Assembly: GCA_902806565.1 (NCBI GenBank)
Contig: CADCXA010000025.1
Location: 2,728,001 to 2,792,000 of the forward strand
Direction: 5' to 3'
Length of the DNA stretch: 64,000 nt
From: Hypoxylon rubiginosum
Taxonomy: Eukaryota > Ascomycota > Sordariomycetes > Xylariales > Hypoxylaceae
In this document: one piece after another, positions 49,393 through 60,668 of the stretch
Layout: each line of letters starts with the position of its first letter
Position numbering within the stretch: the stretch's first letter is position 1
Program-made: the position numbers and the translations under genes
The notes under the pieces: model-generated
Told to the model about the DNA's origin: nothing
Databases searched by the model: none
Seen by the model: only the letters and a program-made list of their open reading frames with translations

Positions 49393-52300
49393 ATGGCTGG
49401 TAATTCATCAACAGCTAGGAATGCTTTTTTCCAAGAGGTTTGATTATTCCTTGCTTTCGGCGCGTTGTCGTTTGTGGTGGGGAACTCATCACTAATTCGA
49501 GGCAGCTAAAACCACGATGCATCACCATCAACAACTTGACTGTCCGCGCATCGGACAAAAGAGCCGCTGCAAAGGACCTGATAGCTGTGGTTGAGGATCT
49601 ATCTACCGTATTGGATCGTCAAGTTTCCTCTGATGCCTCTGTCTTGGACGAGAAGCTCGCCGAATACATCTTCTTTCCACTTTCCAACATCCTGCGGAAT
49701 CAGCAGCAGTATCCTATCCGATTGACGGAGCTCACCATCATATGTCTCAGGATACTCATCCAATACGGGTGGAAGTCGAAGATTCAAAGTGATCTTTTTC
49801 AACAGCTTCTCATCTTTCTTACCTTTATCGTTGGTGGCGTTCCGGGCCAGGAGAGGAAGGACCGTATTCCCGAAGAAACGGAACTGGAATCGCTCCGAAC
49901 CCTGACGTCGTTGATTAAAGCTGCAGGGTCTTCACCGACCGGAGCAGCGTCCCTGGTAGATGCTAATGCAATACCCACTTTGGGACATGCTATTAGCATC
50001 ATACTGGATAGTATCGCAGATGGCAGAACGCCCGATATCCAGCTTGAGGCGTTAGGGACGCTAGATGCCCTTCTCGTTACAATCAGAGACCAAGCTGCCT
50101 TGGCCACCTTTCTGCCTGGAATAGTATCATCTCTCAGCCGACTTCTCACGTTGCCCGCGGCATTAAAAACGCAGAGAAGAGTATTGATCGGCGCGATCAC
50201 CACGTTGAAAGATGTGCTTACGAGGGTCATAGCGGACATTAAGGTTATGGGAATAATGAAGAAGCAGACGACAGACGGCGATGAAAAGACGGAGGGCAAA
50301 GTTCTAACGCCAGCCTGGTTAAAAGCAACGACGGCTAAGATAAAACTTGCCCTTGCGAGCGTGTTGAAGATACGCAATACCGATTCTGAGGAGGTTCGAT
50401 CCGCCTTAGAAAGACTCTGCATTGATCTTCTAGATGAATGCCACCAATCTCTTGCGGAATGTACATCTATACTCGTGGAGAGTGCTATGATCCTAGCAGA
50501 CGAGGAGAATGAGAAATCCGTGCTCGAGACGAGTCTAACTGATCTAGCTAGGATCTACCCGGAGCTCGGGGATACAATCAAAACTACAGTGTACAACTGG
50601 GTTACTAGCCTTCCCCGGCTGGTGCAGTCTAGTGACGACAAGGTCAAGCAGCAAGCAATCCGAAATCTCATAAAGGGGCAGCACTTCATTACCACCCTTC
50701 AGGTTGATTCGTCTATCCTAGAGGATTCGCTTGCTGCCTCCCTAAGGGATAGTGCTACCGCGCTCGTCCTTGCGTCGAAGTCCAGTAGCATGACAGAGCT
50801 TCCCTCGAGCGCCATCGAGTTGAATATGGAGGTGGTTCAACGGGATGGACCTAGCATCTTCCCACCCGTCCTGATCGCGCAGGAAACCGAGCGGTCTACA
50901 CGAACAGCTCTTCTTGACTTGCTATCAAAAGTTGGCCAAATTTCTCAGCAGGGTAAGTTGGCAGCTGACTTGCTCAACTACGTCCGGGAATCCACCGGAC
51001 CTAGCCAGGTTGCCTCATATTGGCTGGCGTTCGAGATGGTCAAGTCGAGCTTGTCACAGCCTTCAGACCTTGATGATTTTCTTGATTTGAACCTAGCAGC
51101 TGGTCCACCAGATGGAAACGAGTCTATTTTCCAAGAACTTTATACCTTCTCAGTCACAGTCCTCGATTCACAGGCCGAGATGGAAGATGTTGATTGGCGA
51201 TTACAAGCTCTTGCTCTAGAAGTCACAACTTTTGCTGCGTCAAGAACGAAAGAGGGCTTCCTGCCGGAACTGATTGATGTGCTATATCCGATCACGACTT
51301 TTCTGGGCTCTGGCATCCCCAAATTACGGGATCATGCAATCATCAGCCTCAATAGCATTGCTGCTTCGTGTGGCTACTCCAACGTAACGGATTTAATCAT
51401 CGATAACGTTGACTACATGGTCAATTCGGTATCGCTACGTCTGAACACGTTTGACATATCCCCGGCATCCACACAAGTCCTGCGAATGATGATAAAACTT
51501 ACTGGTCCGAGGTTGATACCGTACCTTGATGACGTGATTGCGTCGATTTTTGCGGCTCTCGATAACTATCACGGATACCCCCTATTTGTACAGAGCTTAT
51601 TTAGTGTTCTTACAGAAGTTGTGCAACAAGGATCCCAATCTGACCATCTACTCCTCGATGCGGTGAAGTCGTCGGCGAAGGATCATAAGAAAGGTCTGCA
51701 ACCGGTAGTCACAACCGAAGAAATATGTGGCATCCTCTCCGACCGCATAGAAAGGCGAGAAAAGCGACACCTGGAAGATGTCCAGCATGCCGAAATCGAG
51801 CCTCATCTGAAACATCCCTGGGAAACCACTAAAGCGGCTGAGGCTGAAGACGAGACTTCTGAAGAGGCAGATGAGCCTAGCACCGAAGCCGAGAAACCGT
51901 CACCGCCCAAGACACCGACCTTTAAGATCCTTGCACGCATCACGGACCTGACGCAGCATTACTTGACTTCCCCGACTCCCACCTTAAGAAAATCGTTACT
52001 CGATCTCCTAGCTACTGTCTGCCCCGCCCTTTCGCCCGACGAGGAGGCTTTCTTACCCTTGGTCAACTCGGTCTGGCCGGTTCTCGTCGAGAGGCTGTAC
52101 GACTCGGAGCCGTTCGTCGTCATCTCGGCCTGCAAGGCTCTGGGCACCCTGTGCCAAAGCGCCGGGGACTTCCTCAACACGAGGATCAAGACGGAATGGT
52201 GGGACAGCCTGGGCAAGTGGTGCAGGAAAGTCAAGGCGGACGCGACGACACAGTCGCGCAACAAAACGAGATCGAAAATCGATACCCACGGCGGTAGGCA

Positions 52301-52667
52301 GGACCACGGTCTCCTGATACCGATCCGCTCCCGAGACGGCATCGAGGGTAAAGAGGCATCGGGCAAGGCTGTGGAGGCCGTCTCTAGCACGGGACTAGGC
52401 AGGTTCGCCCAGGCTGCGCAGGTCTGGGAGGCGGTGCAGGAGCTCCTAATCGCTGTTGTGTCGTTCGTCCGGATCGACGACGACGTGTTCGACCAGATCC
52501 TCATGCTATTGGGCGACACTCTAGCGACGAACCCTTCGGCGAAGGCGGCGCTAGAGGCTATCGATCCTGACGCGGTGTGGCTCCTGATGTACGAATGCGG
52601 GATGGCGGAGCCAATGGAGAGGCCGGTTCTAGACGACGTAGCGTTCGTGGAGCTGTGGAACGTCTAG
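49393..52667 (+). CDS. TTI1: TTI1, HEAT-repeat subunit of the TTT (Tel2-Tti1-Tti2) co-chaperone
   Basis: Part of the Tel2-Tti1-Tti2 complex, which with Hsp90 and R2TP matures PIKK kinases (TOR, ATM, ATR, DNA-PK families). Two exons, 49393-49437 and 49506-52667, with a 68-bp intron, give 1068 residues. The 15-residue first exon ends RNAFFQE and joins in frame to LKPRCITINNLTVRA, the usual N-terminus; this fixes the start. The body is helical HEAT-type repeat. The most conserved block near the C-terminus reads LTQHYLTSPTPTLRKSLLD, then LPLVNSVWPVLVERLYD and VISACKALGTLCQ with GDFLNTRI, as in TTI1 of fungi and animals. An acidic linker (EAEDETSEEADEPSTEAE) precedes it. The last 600 bases are GC-richer than the rest. 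Confidence 0.9.
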
Positions 52668-55232
52668 TGCCGGCATGGAAATGTTCCATAGACGTTACTA
52701 TGTAGGTAAGGCTTTTTAGGCTAGTAGGCTAGGCGGATTGGTTCTTTGGCTGGGTAGTGGCCCCGGGATAGCTGATTTTCATTCGTCGTGGATATGATAT
52801 GATTGCGTATCACCACCACCACTTCACTCATGCAAAGTCATGCAATGGTTGTTTCGTAATCCTTCTGGAATCGTTTACGTTGCACATGTGACACTTCCAC
52901 CCTATCGTTCGTCGTCGACATCAGGTGCAGACGCCACGACAAGCAGTTCAACGGCACATTTGCCTCAGTTCTCGGATGTCAGGATTCGAAGCACGTTTTG
53001 CTATACCATCGTATGATGGGATGCCTTACTTCTCTTATCGTATTGACTCGCATTTGCCTCTTTGATGATACGACCAAGATTGCCTGCTTACCTCATCCCG
53101 GCAACCTTTACGAAATATGAAGATGTAAACCTTTGGATAAAGAAAATTGTCTGATGATTACAGAATGTTTAGCTCTATCTAACCCCTATATAGTAGGACG
53201 GCACGCGTCACTAGTGGGACACATCGCTTGTACCATGTTCTTGTGATGCGAACTTGTTTGCGCGGCAAACAAAAATATCTTCACCGAGTCCGCATGGGAA
53301 ATAGTTCATGTATGGCATAGCGGGACTAACCGAGAGAAGCGTTTCGAGCTGAAAGCTGAGAGAGCCTGGGGGACAAGCCTTGGCAAAGCAGCAAGGAACC
53401 TAAACTAAAGCTAACACCGAAAGACAATGCGAATTTATAGGCCAGCGTCTATGATAAGCTTTTGCGCCGTACAGTTAGAGACCAGAGCCCAGAACCGAAG
53501 AACCGAAGAACCCAAGGGCAACTGACCGGCAAAGAGAATTAAGCTTTTTTTTTGCTATAGACAATCTTGACCGTGCCTAGATGCCTAGATGCCTAGATGC
53601 CTAGAAATTCCTACAGATCCGCGCAGCTGGGTCGTTCAGACTATTCTCATTAGGTAACAGCAACAACCTTACCCTTGGTTTCAAGAGCCGCAAAGTGACA
53701 TCAAGGGCACTACATCTTCACGTCACTGTCTGGCTGTCCGACCAAGCAAGTCTCCAATCTTTTACTGTCCTTCCGTCCAAGATAGCCTCGAGAGCCTTAC
53801 CGGCTAGCCTACCTCGTTAGAAGTAAAGCTACGCGAAATAGGCAACAGGTCAGCGGATATACATTCGCTTTTACCGGATCCATTGCCTGTTTGGGGCATT
53901 TGATCTTTCTCGCATGACAAGACCACGGTTGATCATGAACTTGAAGACAGTAGGGATTATATTCGATTCCTTTCGCTTGCTTCGAGAGGAGCGATTTATA
54001 AGTACTTTACGAGAATTGACTAAGCGAGCAGGCGAGGTAAAGAGAAACCACTGCTGGTTAAATGAGTTTTTTCTTCAGAATAGAAATTCCACTGATAAGA
54101 AGAGGTCTTTTACCCATGCTACATATCCCTAGACCTTCCTCATTCGTCCACCTTATCAGTCTGGGCCAAGGGACTTGTCAGGATCTTCGATCCCGCTAAT
54201 AATTAAAGATGCGATAACCCCCTTTAGTGGGATGTAGTATTATTTCTGTTTGCTGGAAACTGATTCGACCAGAGGAGATAATAACGCCGAAGCCACGTTT
54301 CTGACACTCCTCGGACGCGCCTAAGACCAGTTGGGATTGTCACCACGAGAGTGGTCTCGCATATTCATAGATACCCCAACCGGGGGCTTCCATGCAAGAA
54401 GGGGACTGGGGTAAGACAGGATTATACGCTGCGTGATTGGACCGCGGACAAAGGAAGGGGGGGAGGAAGCTTGACTTAGGTATCAACCCGACGTTCTAGA
54501 ATCTCGAGCTGAAGACAAGTACCGTAGCGCAAAATACGATTCTCTCTCGAAAGCAAGTTTCAACCTCTATCGTCGCGCGCTATTCTCCTTTCTGGTCAGA
54601 GCTTCTTGCCTAGGTAATCATACTCCTCGGTGAGAACCGAGAAGCCTGTGCCCTTTCCAAGCCATGCTAACGGAGGCTAGGAGGTAGGTAGGTATTGTCA
54701 GATATCGAAAGACTGTAGGCGAGATAGGCAAGGTAGAGATCATCGACCCTAGCGTTCTTCCTGTGTGTCTTGTCTCGTTCCAGCGCCACCCCGAGGCTAG
54801 TCTATCCCACTTCTGACATCTGCGTGTTGCTGCTTTGACATGGCAAGATTAGCAATGGTCGAGTTACGCAAAAACCGGCCGGGCTCACTTCCGCTCCCCC
54901 ATCCTGGGTAACCAGACGCAGTACCTAGACCTATCTGCACTTCCTTCAGCAGCCCCCCTGACCCGCCTTCCTATAGGCTGCAACCACATAGGGTCCAGAT
55001 TAGCAGATTGCGGTTGTATTCTACGAAGTAAGGTCGACATATAATACCCGGAGCTGGGCATCCTTTCAGCTTTCCCCCCCTGATCGCCAATATTGTCTTT
55101 TCGCGATCTGTTTCTTCCTCTCGTCTCCAAAGTCGCTCGCTTCGATCCAAGTGACTGAGACAGGTCACCCCATACCCGGATACGTCAACATTAAGGGAGG
55201 GAAAAGGCGAAAAGCCTGGTATTCGTAAAATA
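52668..55232. other. 2.5 kb spacer between TTI1 and the permease
   Basis: No supportable gene. It holds four tandem copies of a gcctagat-type 8-mer at 53.57-53.60 kb and a CCTAGGTAGGTA-like word near 54.69 kb. The last few hundred bases must contain the permease promoter. Short open frames, for example 53914-54132, have no recognisable domain. Confidence 0.55.
53573..53604. repeat. ATGCCTAG tandem repeat (4 copies)
   Basis: Four head-to-tail 8-bp copies, the first with one mismatch (gtgcctag). Confidence 0.85.
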
Positions 55233-57309
55233 ATGTCGGACACCACCATCGAAAAGAAGAATGCGGAGGATGTGGTCTCCCCGCACGCGTACGCGCCGTC
55301 CGGGGGTCGGGACGAAGAGGTCGGAACCGTCAACGGCCAGCTCCATACCGACTTGAAGAGCCGGCACATGCAGATGATCGCAATTGGTAAGGGCTTTCCC
55401 AGGGCGTCGTTTTTTTCTTTGCGAGGAATGGGATAATTTTGCTAACGAGGACGAAAAATAGGCGGTGCCATCGGAGCTGGTCTTTTCATCGGATCCGGTA
55501 GTGCCCTGTACAAGGGCGGTCCGGCCGCGCTGGTAATTCTCACTTTCCTCGCCGCGCCTTCGCGGACGAATAGATATATGTGTGCTTTTTAAATGCTAAC
55601 GACGGCAAACTAGGTCATTGGTTACCTAATCGTCGGTATCATGTTGCTATTCACAATGCAGGCTCTCGCAGAACTAGCCGTCTTGTACCCCGTAAACGGA
55701 GCCTTCTACACCTACGTCGTCCGATTCGTCGACCCTTCTTGGTACGTTTTCCGTTTTTATCTTTAGGGCTCCTGCTCCCCCCCTTCGCCCGGGTCGCTAC
55801 TTGCTAGGTATCAGCCTACTAACGTGTAGCTTTTCAGGGGTTTCGCGATGGGATGGGATTACGCGATCGCGTGGCTTACTGTCTTGCCGTTCGAGTTGAT
55901 CGCCGCCGGTATAACTATCGAGTTCTGGAGGCCCGATCTCAACGTCGCCATCTGGGTCACTGTATTCCTCGTCATCTTGAGTCTGATCCAGATCTTCGGT
56001 GTCCGGGGCTATGGTGAAGGTAAGAAAAAAGAAACTATTCTATGTGAGAAGAGTCGAGTAAACCAGGTAGCTAACCGTATCATGCAGTCGAGTTCGTTCT
56101 TAGCATGATCAAAATCGCTGCTTGCTCTGGTTTCATCATTCTGGGTATAATAATCGACTGCGGAGGTGTTGGTGATAGGGGTTATATCGGTGCCAAGTAC
56201 TGGTACGAACCCGGCGCGTTCAAGAACGGCTTCAACGGGTTCGCCGGCGTCTTCGTCGTCGCGGCCTTCGCGTTCGGCGGCACGGAGCTGGTCGGCCTGG
56301 CCGCCGCCGAGTCGGCTAACCCGCGGAAGGCGATCCCTAAGGCCTCCAAGCAGGTCTTCTTCCGCATCGCCTTCTTCTACATCATCAACCTCTTCATCCT
56401 CGGCCTCATCCTCCCCAACGACGACGAGCGGCTCGCGAGCGCGTCCGGCGCCAACTCGAGCTACTCGCCCTTCGTCCTCGCCATCCAGGACGCCGGCATC
56501 GCCGTCCTGCCGTCCATCTTCAACGCCGTCATCACCATCTCGGTCATCAGCGTCGCCAACTCGTGCACCTTCGGCTCGACGCGCACCATGCAGGCGATGG
56601 CCGAGCGCGGCATGGCGCCCAAGTTCCTCTCGTATGTCGACAAGGCCGGCCGGCCCATCTACTGCGTCGTCGTCCAGCTGGCGTTCGGCCTCCTGGGCTA
56701 CCTCGGCGTGGCCCAGAACGGGCTCGACGTCTTCAACTGGCTGCTCGCGCTCTCGGGCCTCTCGTACTTCTTCGTCTGGGGCTCGTGCTGCGTGGCCCAC
56801 ATCCGGTTCCGGATGGCCTGGAAGACCCAGGGGCGCGACCTGCGAGAGATCCCTTACCGCACGCCCCTAGGAATCTGGGGCAGCGCTATCGGCTTGGGTC
56901 TCAACTTCCTCTGCCTCATCGCTACTTTCTACAACGCGCTTTACGTAAGTCTTCATTCTGATATTGGTGCCAAGTCACAATGTCTTCTCCCCCCCCTTTA
57001 CCTGCTGTTCCTCCTTCAGTGAGTTGTGAATGAATACGATAACTAACGCACCCGACTAAATAGCCCAGCCCCAACGCCCAGCCGGATGCCGCCACATTCT
57101 TCCAGGCGTACCTCGCGGCGCCCATCGTTATCGCCCTGTACCTGTTCTGGAAGGCCTGGTCCGGCGACTGGCGGCGCATGTGGGTTAAGCTCAGCGACAT
57201 CGACCTGAACGCCGGCGCCCGGCCGATGGAGATCGATGACGAGGACGAGATCATGGAAATGAAGACGTGGGCCAACCTGCCTAAACGCCTTCTTAGTGCT
57301 TTCTTCTAA
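55233..57309 (+). CDS. Amino-acid permease of the fungal YAT/APC family
   Basis: Proton-coupled amino-acid uptake permease of the plasma membrane, related to Gap1, Dip5 and INDA1-type carriers. Six exons: 55233-55386, 55462-55532, 55614-55741, 55838-56019, 56088-56944 and 57064-57309; introns of 75, 81, 96, 68 and 119 bp; 545 residues. The cytosolic N-terminus ends SRHMQMIAIGGAIGAGLFIG, the helix-1 substrate loop of the family. Further landmarks are GPAAL, ELAVLYPVNGAFYTY, the helix-6 segment FAFGGTELVGLAAAE with NPRKAIPKA, SVANSCTFGSTRTMQAMAERG and PYRTPLGIWGS. The number of membrane helices was not computed; about twelve are usual. The central exon is strongly GC-rich with C-ending codons, producing long artefactual frames on other strands. 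Substrate range is not predictable. Confidence 0.93.
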
Positions 57310-58614
57310 GGGCCCGGTGTGTGCTCGAAACGATGCGGAATAGTTCGTGGGCTAGGGTAGGAAGGGAGTTGGGAGGGATGTCATGGGGCTATTTACCCCT
57401 AATCTGCTACAGGTTTTTGTAAAGATACCATTACCTACCCTTATTCTTGAACTCCGCTGCTTTATCGATGTTTATATTAAATGTATTGCTGGCAGACAGG
57501 GTATCACGCAATCGCAGCCTAGGCAAACAGGAAAATAGCGTTTGGGAGCCTAGCAAGCAATGAATCAAATCCCTATATATAGGTGGATTCCATTAGGGTT
57601 ACAAGAACTGACCTTTTCCTCCCTGTCTTTCCATATATATGCATAATATATAAAAGAATACATACCTGTCTAACCGCTAATAGCAAGGGGAAAGCTTCCA
57701 ATATACCGGGACATGTTGATATGCTCTATTTTGAGGTGCGATCGCATAGTGCGATATCGATAGTATTCCTTACACCCGACACTTTATGCTTGGTATCTTG
57801 AATACCTTATATCCAATACTGTTGCCGCTCGTTGCGTGGCAACATGAATCATCTCGAGGTAGGCGCGTCGGGTGCACAACACAATGCATTTCCCACCGCG
57901 TCGCAAGAGTTTCGCGGTTTCTCTGAGAAGGCACGAGCTTTGTTGTGTTACTGCTTCTCTTGAACGAATTCTGAACGAATTCCTTTCTCGCGTTGGAACT
58001 TGCGGACTCTCTACTGCTTCCTGAAAGTAATTCTAGTTCATATTTCTCACATCGTCGACCCGACCCTCAAACAAGTTCTTCACCATCCATCCCGTCGCAC
58101 TTGTCGCTTTCAATCCAAACTCACGGCTCCTTGTCCAATCTCTAATTTCTAGAAATCCGTCTTGAAGTAGACGACGATCCCATTCACGCCAAAACAAAAT
58201 CAACCAGCTCCGAGTTCTCATATTTCTCAACCTTGTCCTCACTTTGCCACGACCCCATACTTCTTCTTCATGCCGATATAGAAAAGCTAGGTCTTGTTAT
58301 ATACCTACAAGTAATACTCAACCTGTCGCACCGTCACTGACCGCGCTGCCATCGCCCGCCCCCCAAATCCTATCCTGCTGGGCTATTATTTTCCACTGTC
58401 ATTGAACAGGTGGCCAACAAGCAAATAACCTCAATCCAACATCCTCTTCCTAGTCAAGATTAGGCACTGTATAGTCTTGGGTCCGTTCTCTTAACCCCCA
58501 CGGCATATCTAGGTACATACTCATCTCATCAGTAGCCTTGACCAGGCCCCCGCCCCCCTGACCATCCCCATCCCCGAAGAACCAGCACTCGAGCACAAGG
58601 CACATTAAAAGAAA
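57310..58614. other. Spacer and promoter of the 2EXR gene
   Basis: Contains the permease 3' end and the leader of the downstream gene; the last 300 bases are C/A/T-rich on the coding strand. A 39-codon ATG frame at 57844-57963 has balanced codon use but no resemblance I know. No further gene is supported. Confidence 0.5.
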
Positions 58615-59906
58615 ATGTCGTCCTCCCAGACAAGCAACGCCCTCCAGGTGGCACCTGGTACATTCCCCCGATTTTCCGATCTCCCCCCTGAGCTGCAACT
58701 CATGGTATGGGAGATCGCCGCCGCGCCTCCCCGAGGCATATACATCTGTACCCTCTCGGCCGGGCTATTCCCCGGCGTCCCGGGCGTGGCGGAGGCTTGC
58801 AAGGTGTCGCGGGAAGTGTATCTGAGCCAGCAGTCCTCGACCATAGGGCTCGCGCGCAAGCAGGACAGGCATCTGGACCCCTATCCCGGCCGCCACGGAT
58901 TGCCGCATAGTTGGTGCAGGTTCGACCCGGAACGAGACGTCCGTACGTATGCCCCTGAGTTTGCTTTTGTACCCTGCCCTGCCCTGCCCTGCCCTGCCCT
59001 GCCCTGCCCTGCCCTAGGAGGTGCTACCTATATCCTAACGTGTTCCTCCCGGCTTTGCGAGTTTGATTTTATGATCTGCCTTTTTATTTTCCTTCGTGAG
59101 CGAACGACCTTATCTAACATTACCCTTTTTTTTCTACAGTGCTGTGGAACAGCCTCATGATCGACCCGTTGTACCGCCCGCCGCAGATCCAGGAGTGGGA
59201 CTCCGTGTTCCGCCGCCTCAAGTCCGTAACCATCATGGACAGCCGCTACGGGACCGGCATAGACACGCCGTGGGGCGGCATAGACACCATCACCATACGG
59301 GACGACCTGAGCTGTTATTACGAGGGGAAGTACGACGCCATGGGCGTCTGCTACTGGTACCGCATGATGCTCGACGGCCACTGCCCGCTCGAGACCATCA
59401 ATATCCAGTACTATCCGGAAGACGAGCTAGATCTGTGCATGGCTCGCCTGGCGAAGATGGCCGTCGGCACCGGATCCCGCGCCGTCAGGAGACTGTTCGG
59501 AGGCGACACATTCTGCCTCGTCGACCTGCAGAAGGAAGCAGAGGTCCGAAGAGCCAGTTCCATCCTCGCCAACGAGAACGCCGCCGGGGCGGCCGTCGCC
59601 ACGATGCAGAGGGCCCACCGCGACGTCCGACGCCGCGAGTACCTGTACCACTCGGAGCTGCTCCAGCACCTCAAGTTCCTGTGGCTCGACACCGTGTACA
59701 ACCGGAACAAGGAACGGGGCTTGCCCGCCCGGCGCGTCGAGCAGAAGTACTACTGGGACGAGGACCTGCGCGTGTTCGTCTGCGACGGCAAGAACTGGAG
59801 CGAGGACGACCCGGAGATCCGGGAGATCCTGCAGCAGATGCCCAAGATCGCGGTCGTCTATGTTCTCTTGGAGTCGAGTCATCCGGCCCCTTCGCAGAAC
59901 CCTTAG
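58615..59906 (+). CDS. 2EXR-domain protein (fungal family of unknown function)
   Basis: Two exons, 58615-58942 and 59140-59906, with a 197-bp intron (phase 1, GTACGT donor, TTTCTACAG acceptor), give 364 residues. Near the N-terminus FPRFSDLPPELQLMVWE is the signature of the 2EXR family, an F-box-like helical segment in a large, lineage-expanded group of filamentous-fungal proteins. IYICTL and the following CKVSREVYL fit the same domain. The C-terminal half, after LWNSLMIDPLYRPP, is typical of the family in length and in its run of acidic and aromatic residues, but has no catalytic motif that I can name. The intron holds a CCCTG pentanucleotide array. Exon 2 is markedly GC-rich. Function is unknown; an adaptor role would be speculation. 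Confidence 0.82.
58972..59015. repeat. (CCCTG) pentanucleotide array inside an intron
   Basis: Eight perfect ccctg units and a partial ninth lie in the single intron of the 2EXR gene, starting 29 bases after its donor. Length change here would alter intron size without touching coding sequence. Confidence 0.9.
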
Positions 59907-60668
59907 GAACTTCACGCATCTGGCGTCGGCAACGACCATGAACAAACTGAAGGTTTTCTAGCGGTGTCAGATAGGGAAAACTTCTATCACAAGCCTTTGG
60001 CACGAACAACCCGCGAGAGAGAGACGACATGAAAGCTATCTGGATTTTCGTGGTATACGAGAGATTCTTGTTTGCGATGTATATGTAGGAAACTGTAGGA
60101 AAGTGTTGGAAAACTGTTGGAAAGGGATAACCCAAAATCGAACCTATCATAGATCATAGGCTCAGTCGAAACGAACAACCACCTTACTAGAGAAGTGGTC
60201 CTAGAGCATCTGAATGATGCTCTTAACGTCTAATAACTAATGTCTAATAACTATTGTCTACACATGCTGGTGAAATGATATACTCTTAAGCACACCGATT
60301 CGATCGTTGATTTCTACAAAGCCAGCATCTGGAAAAGGGATACATACACCATTTGCTATAGAATTCACGCATTGATACTATTCAATTGCCTTTTCTGTAA
60401 AACGCCTTCTTCCACGTCTACATTTGATATCTTTCGCCATCGATGCCGTGTTGCTTCGACACTACCCGCCCATCATACAGAATTGGACCTTGGCGATGTG
60501 CGTATCTACCTAACCTACCTAGGTACATACGGTACATCTATGACTTTCTCTGTGCCTCTTTATTTCACCCCATTCTATCATGACTCTAACATAAGTGGTA
60601 GTTTTTTTTTTTTTCACACTCCACTTCCTCCCTCGCCTCGCCTCCTCCTTTTCTTTCTTTATTCCCTT
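59907..60668. other. Convergent 3' flank between the 2EXR and kinase genes
   Basis: Intergenic DNA between facing stop codons, with no supportable gene. It includes a CTACCTAGGTACAT word near 60.51 kb and a T-rich run near 60.60 kb. Confidence 0.6.
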
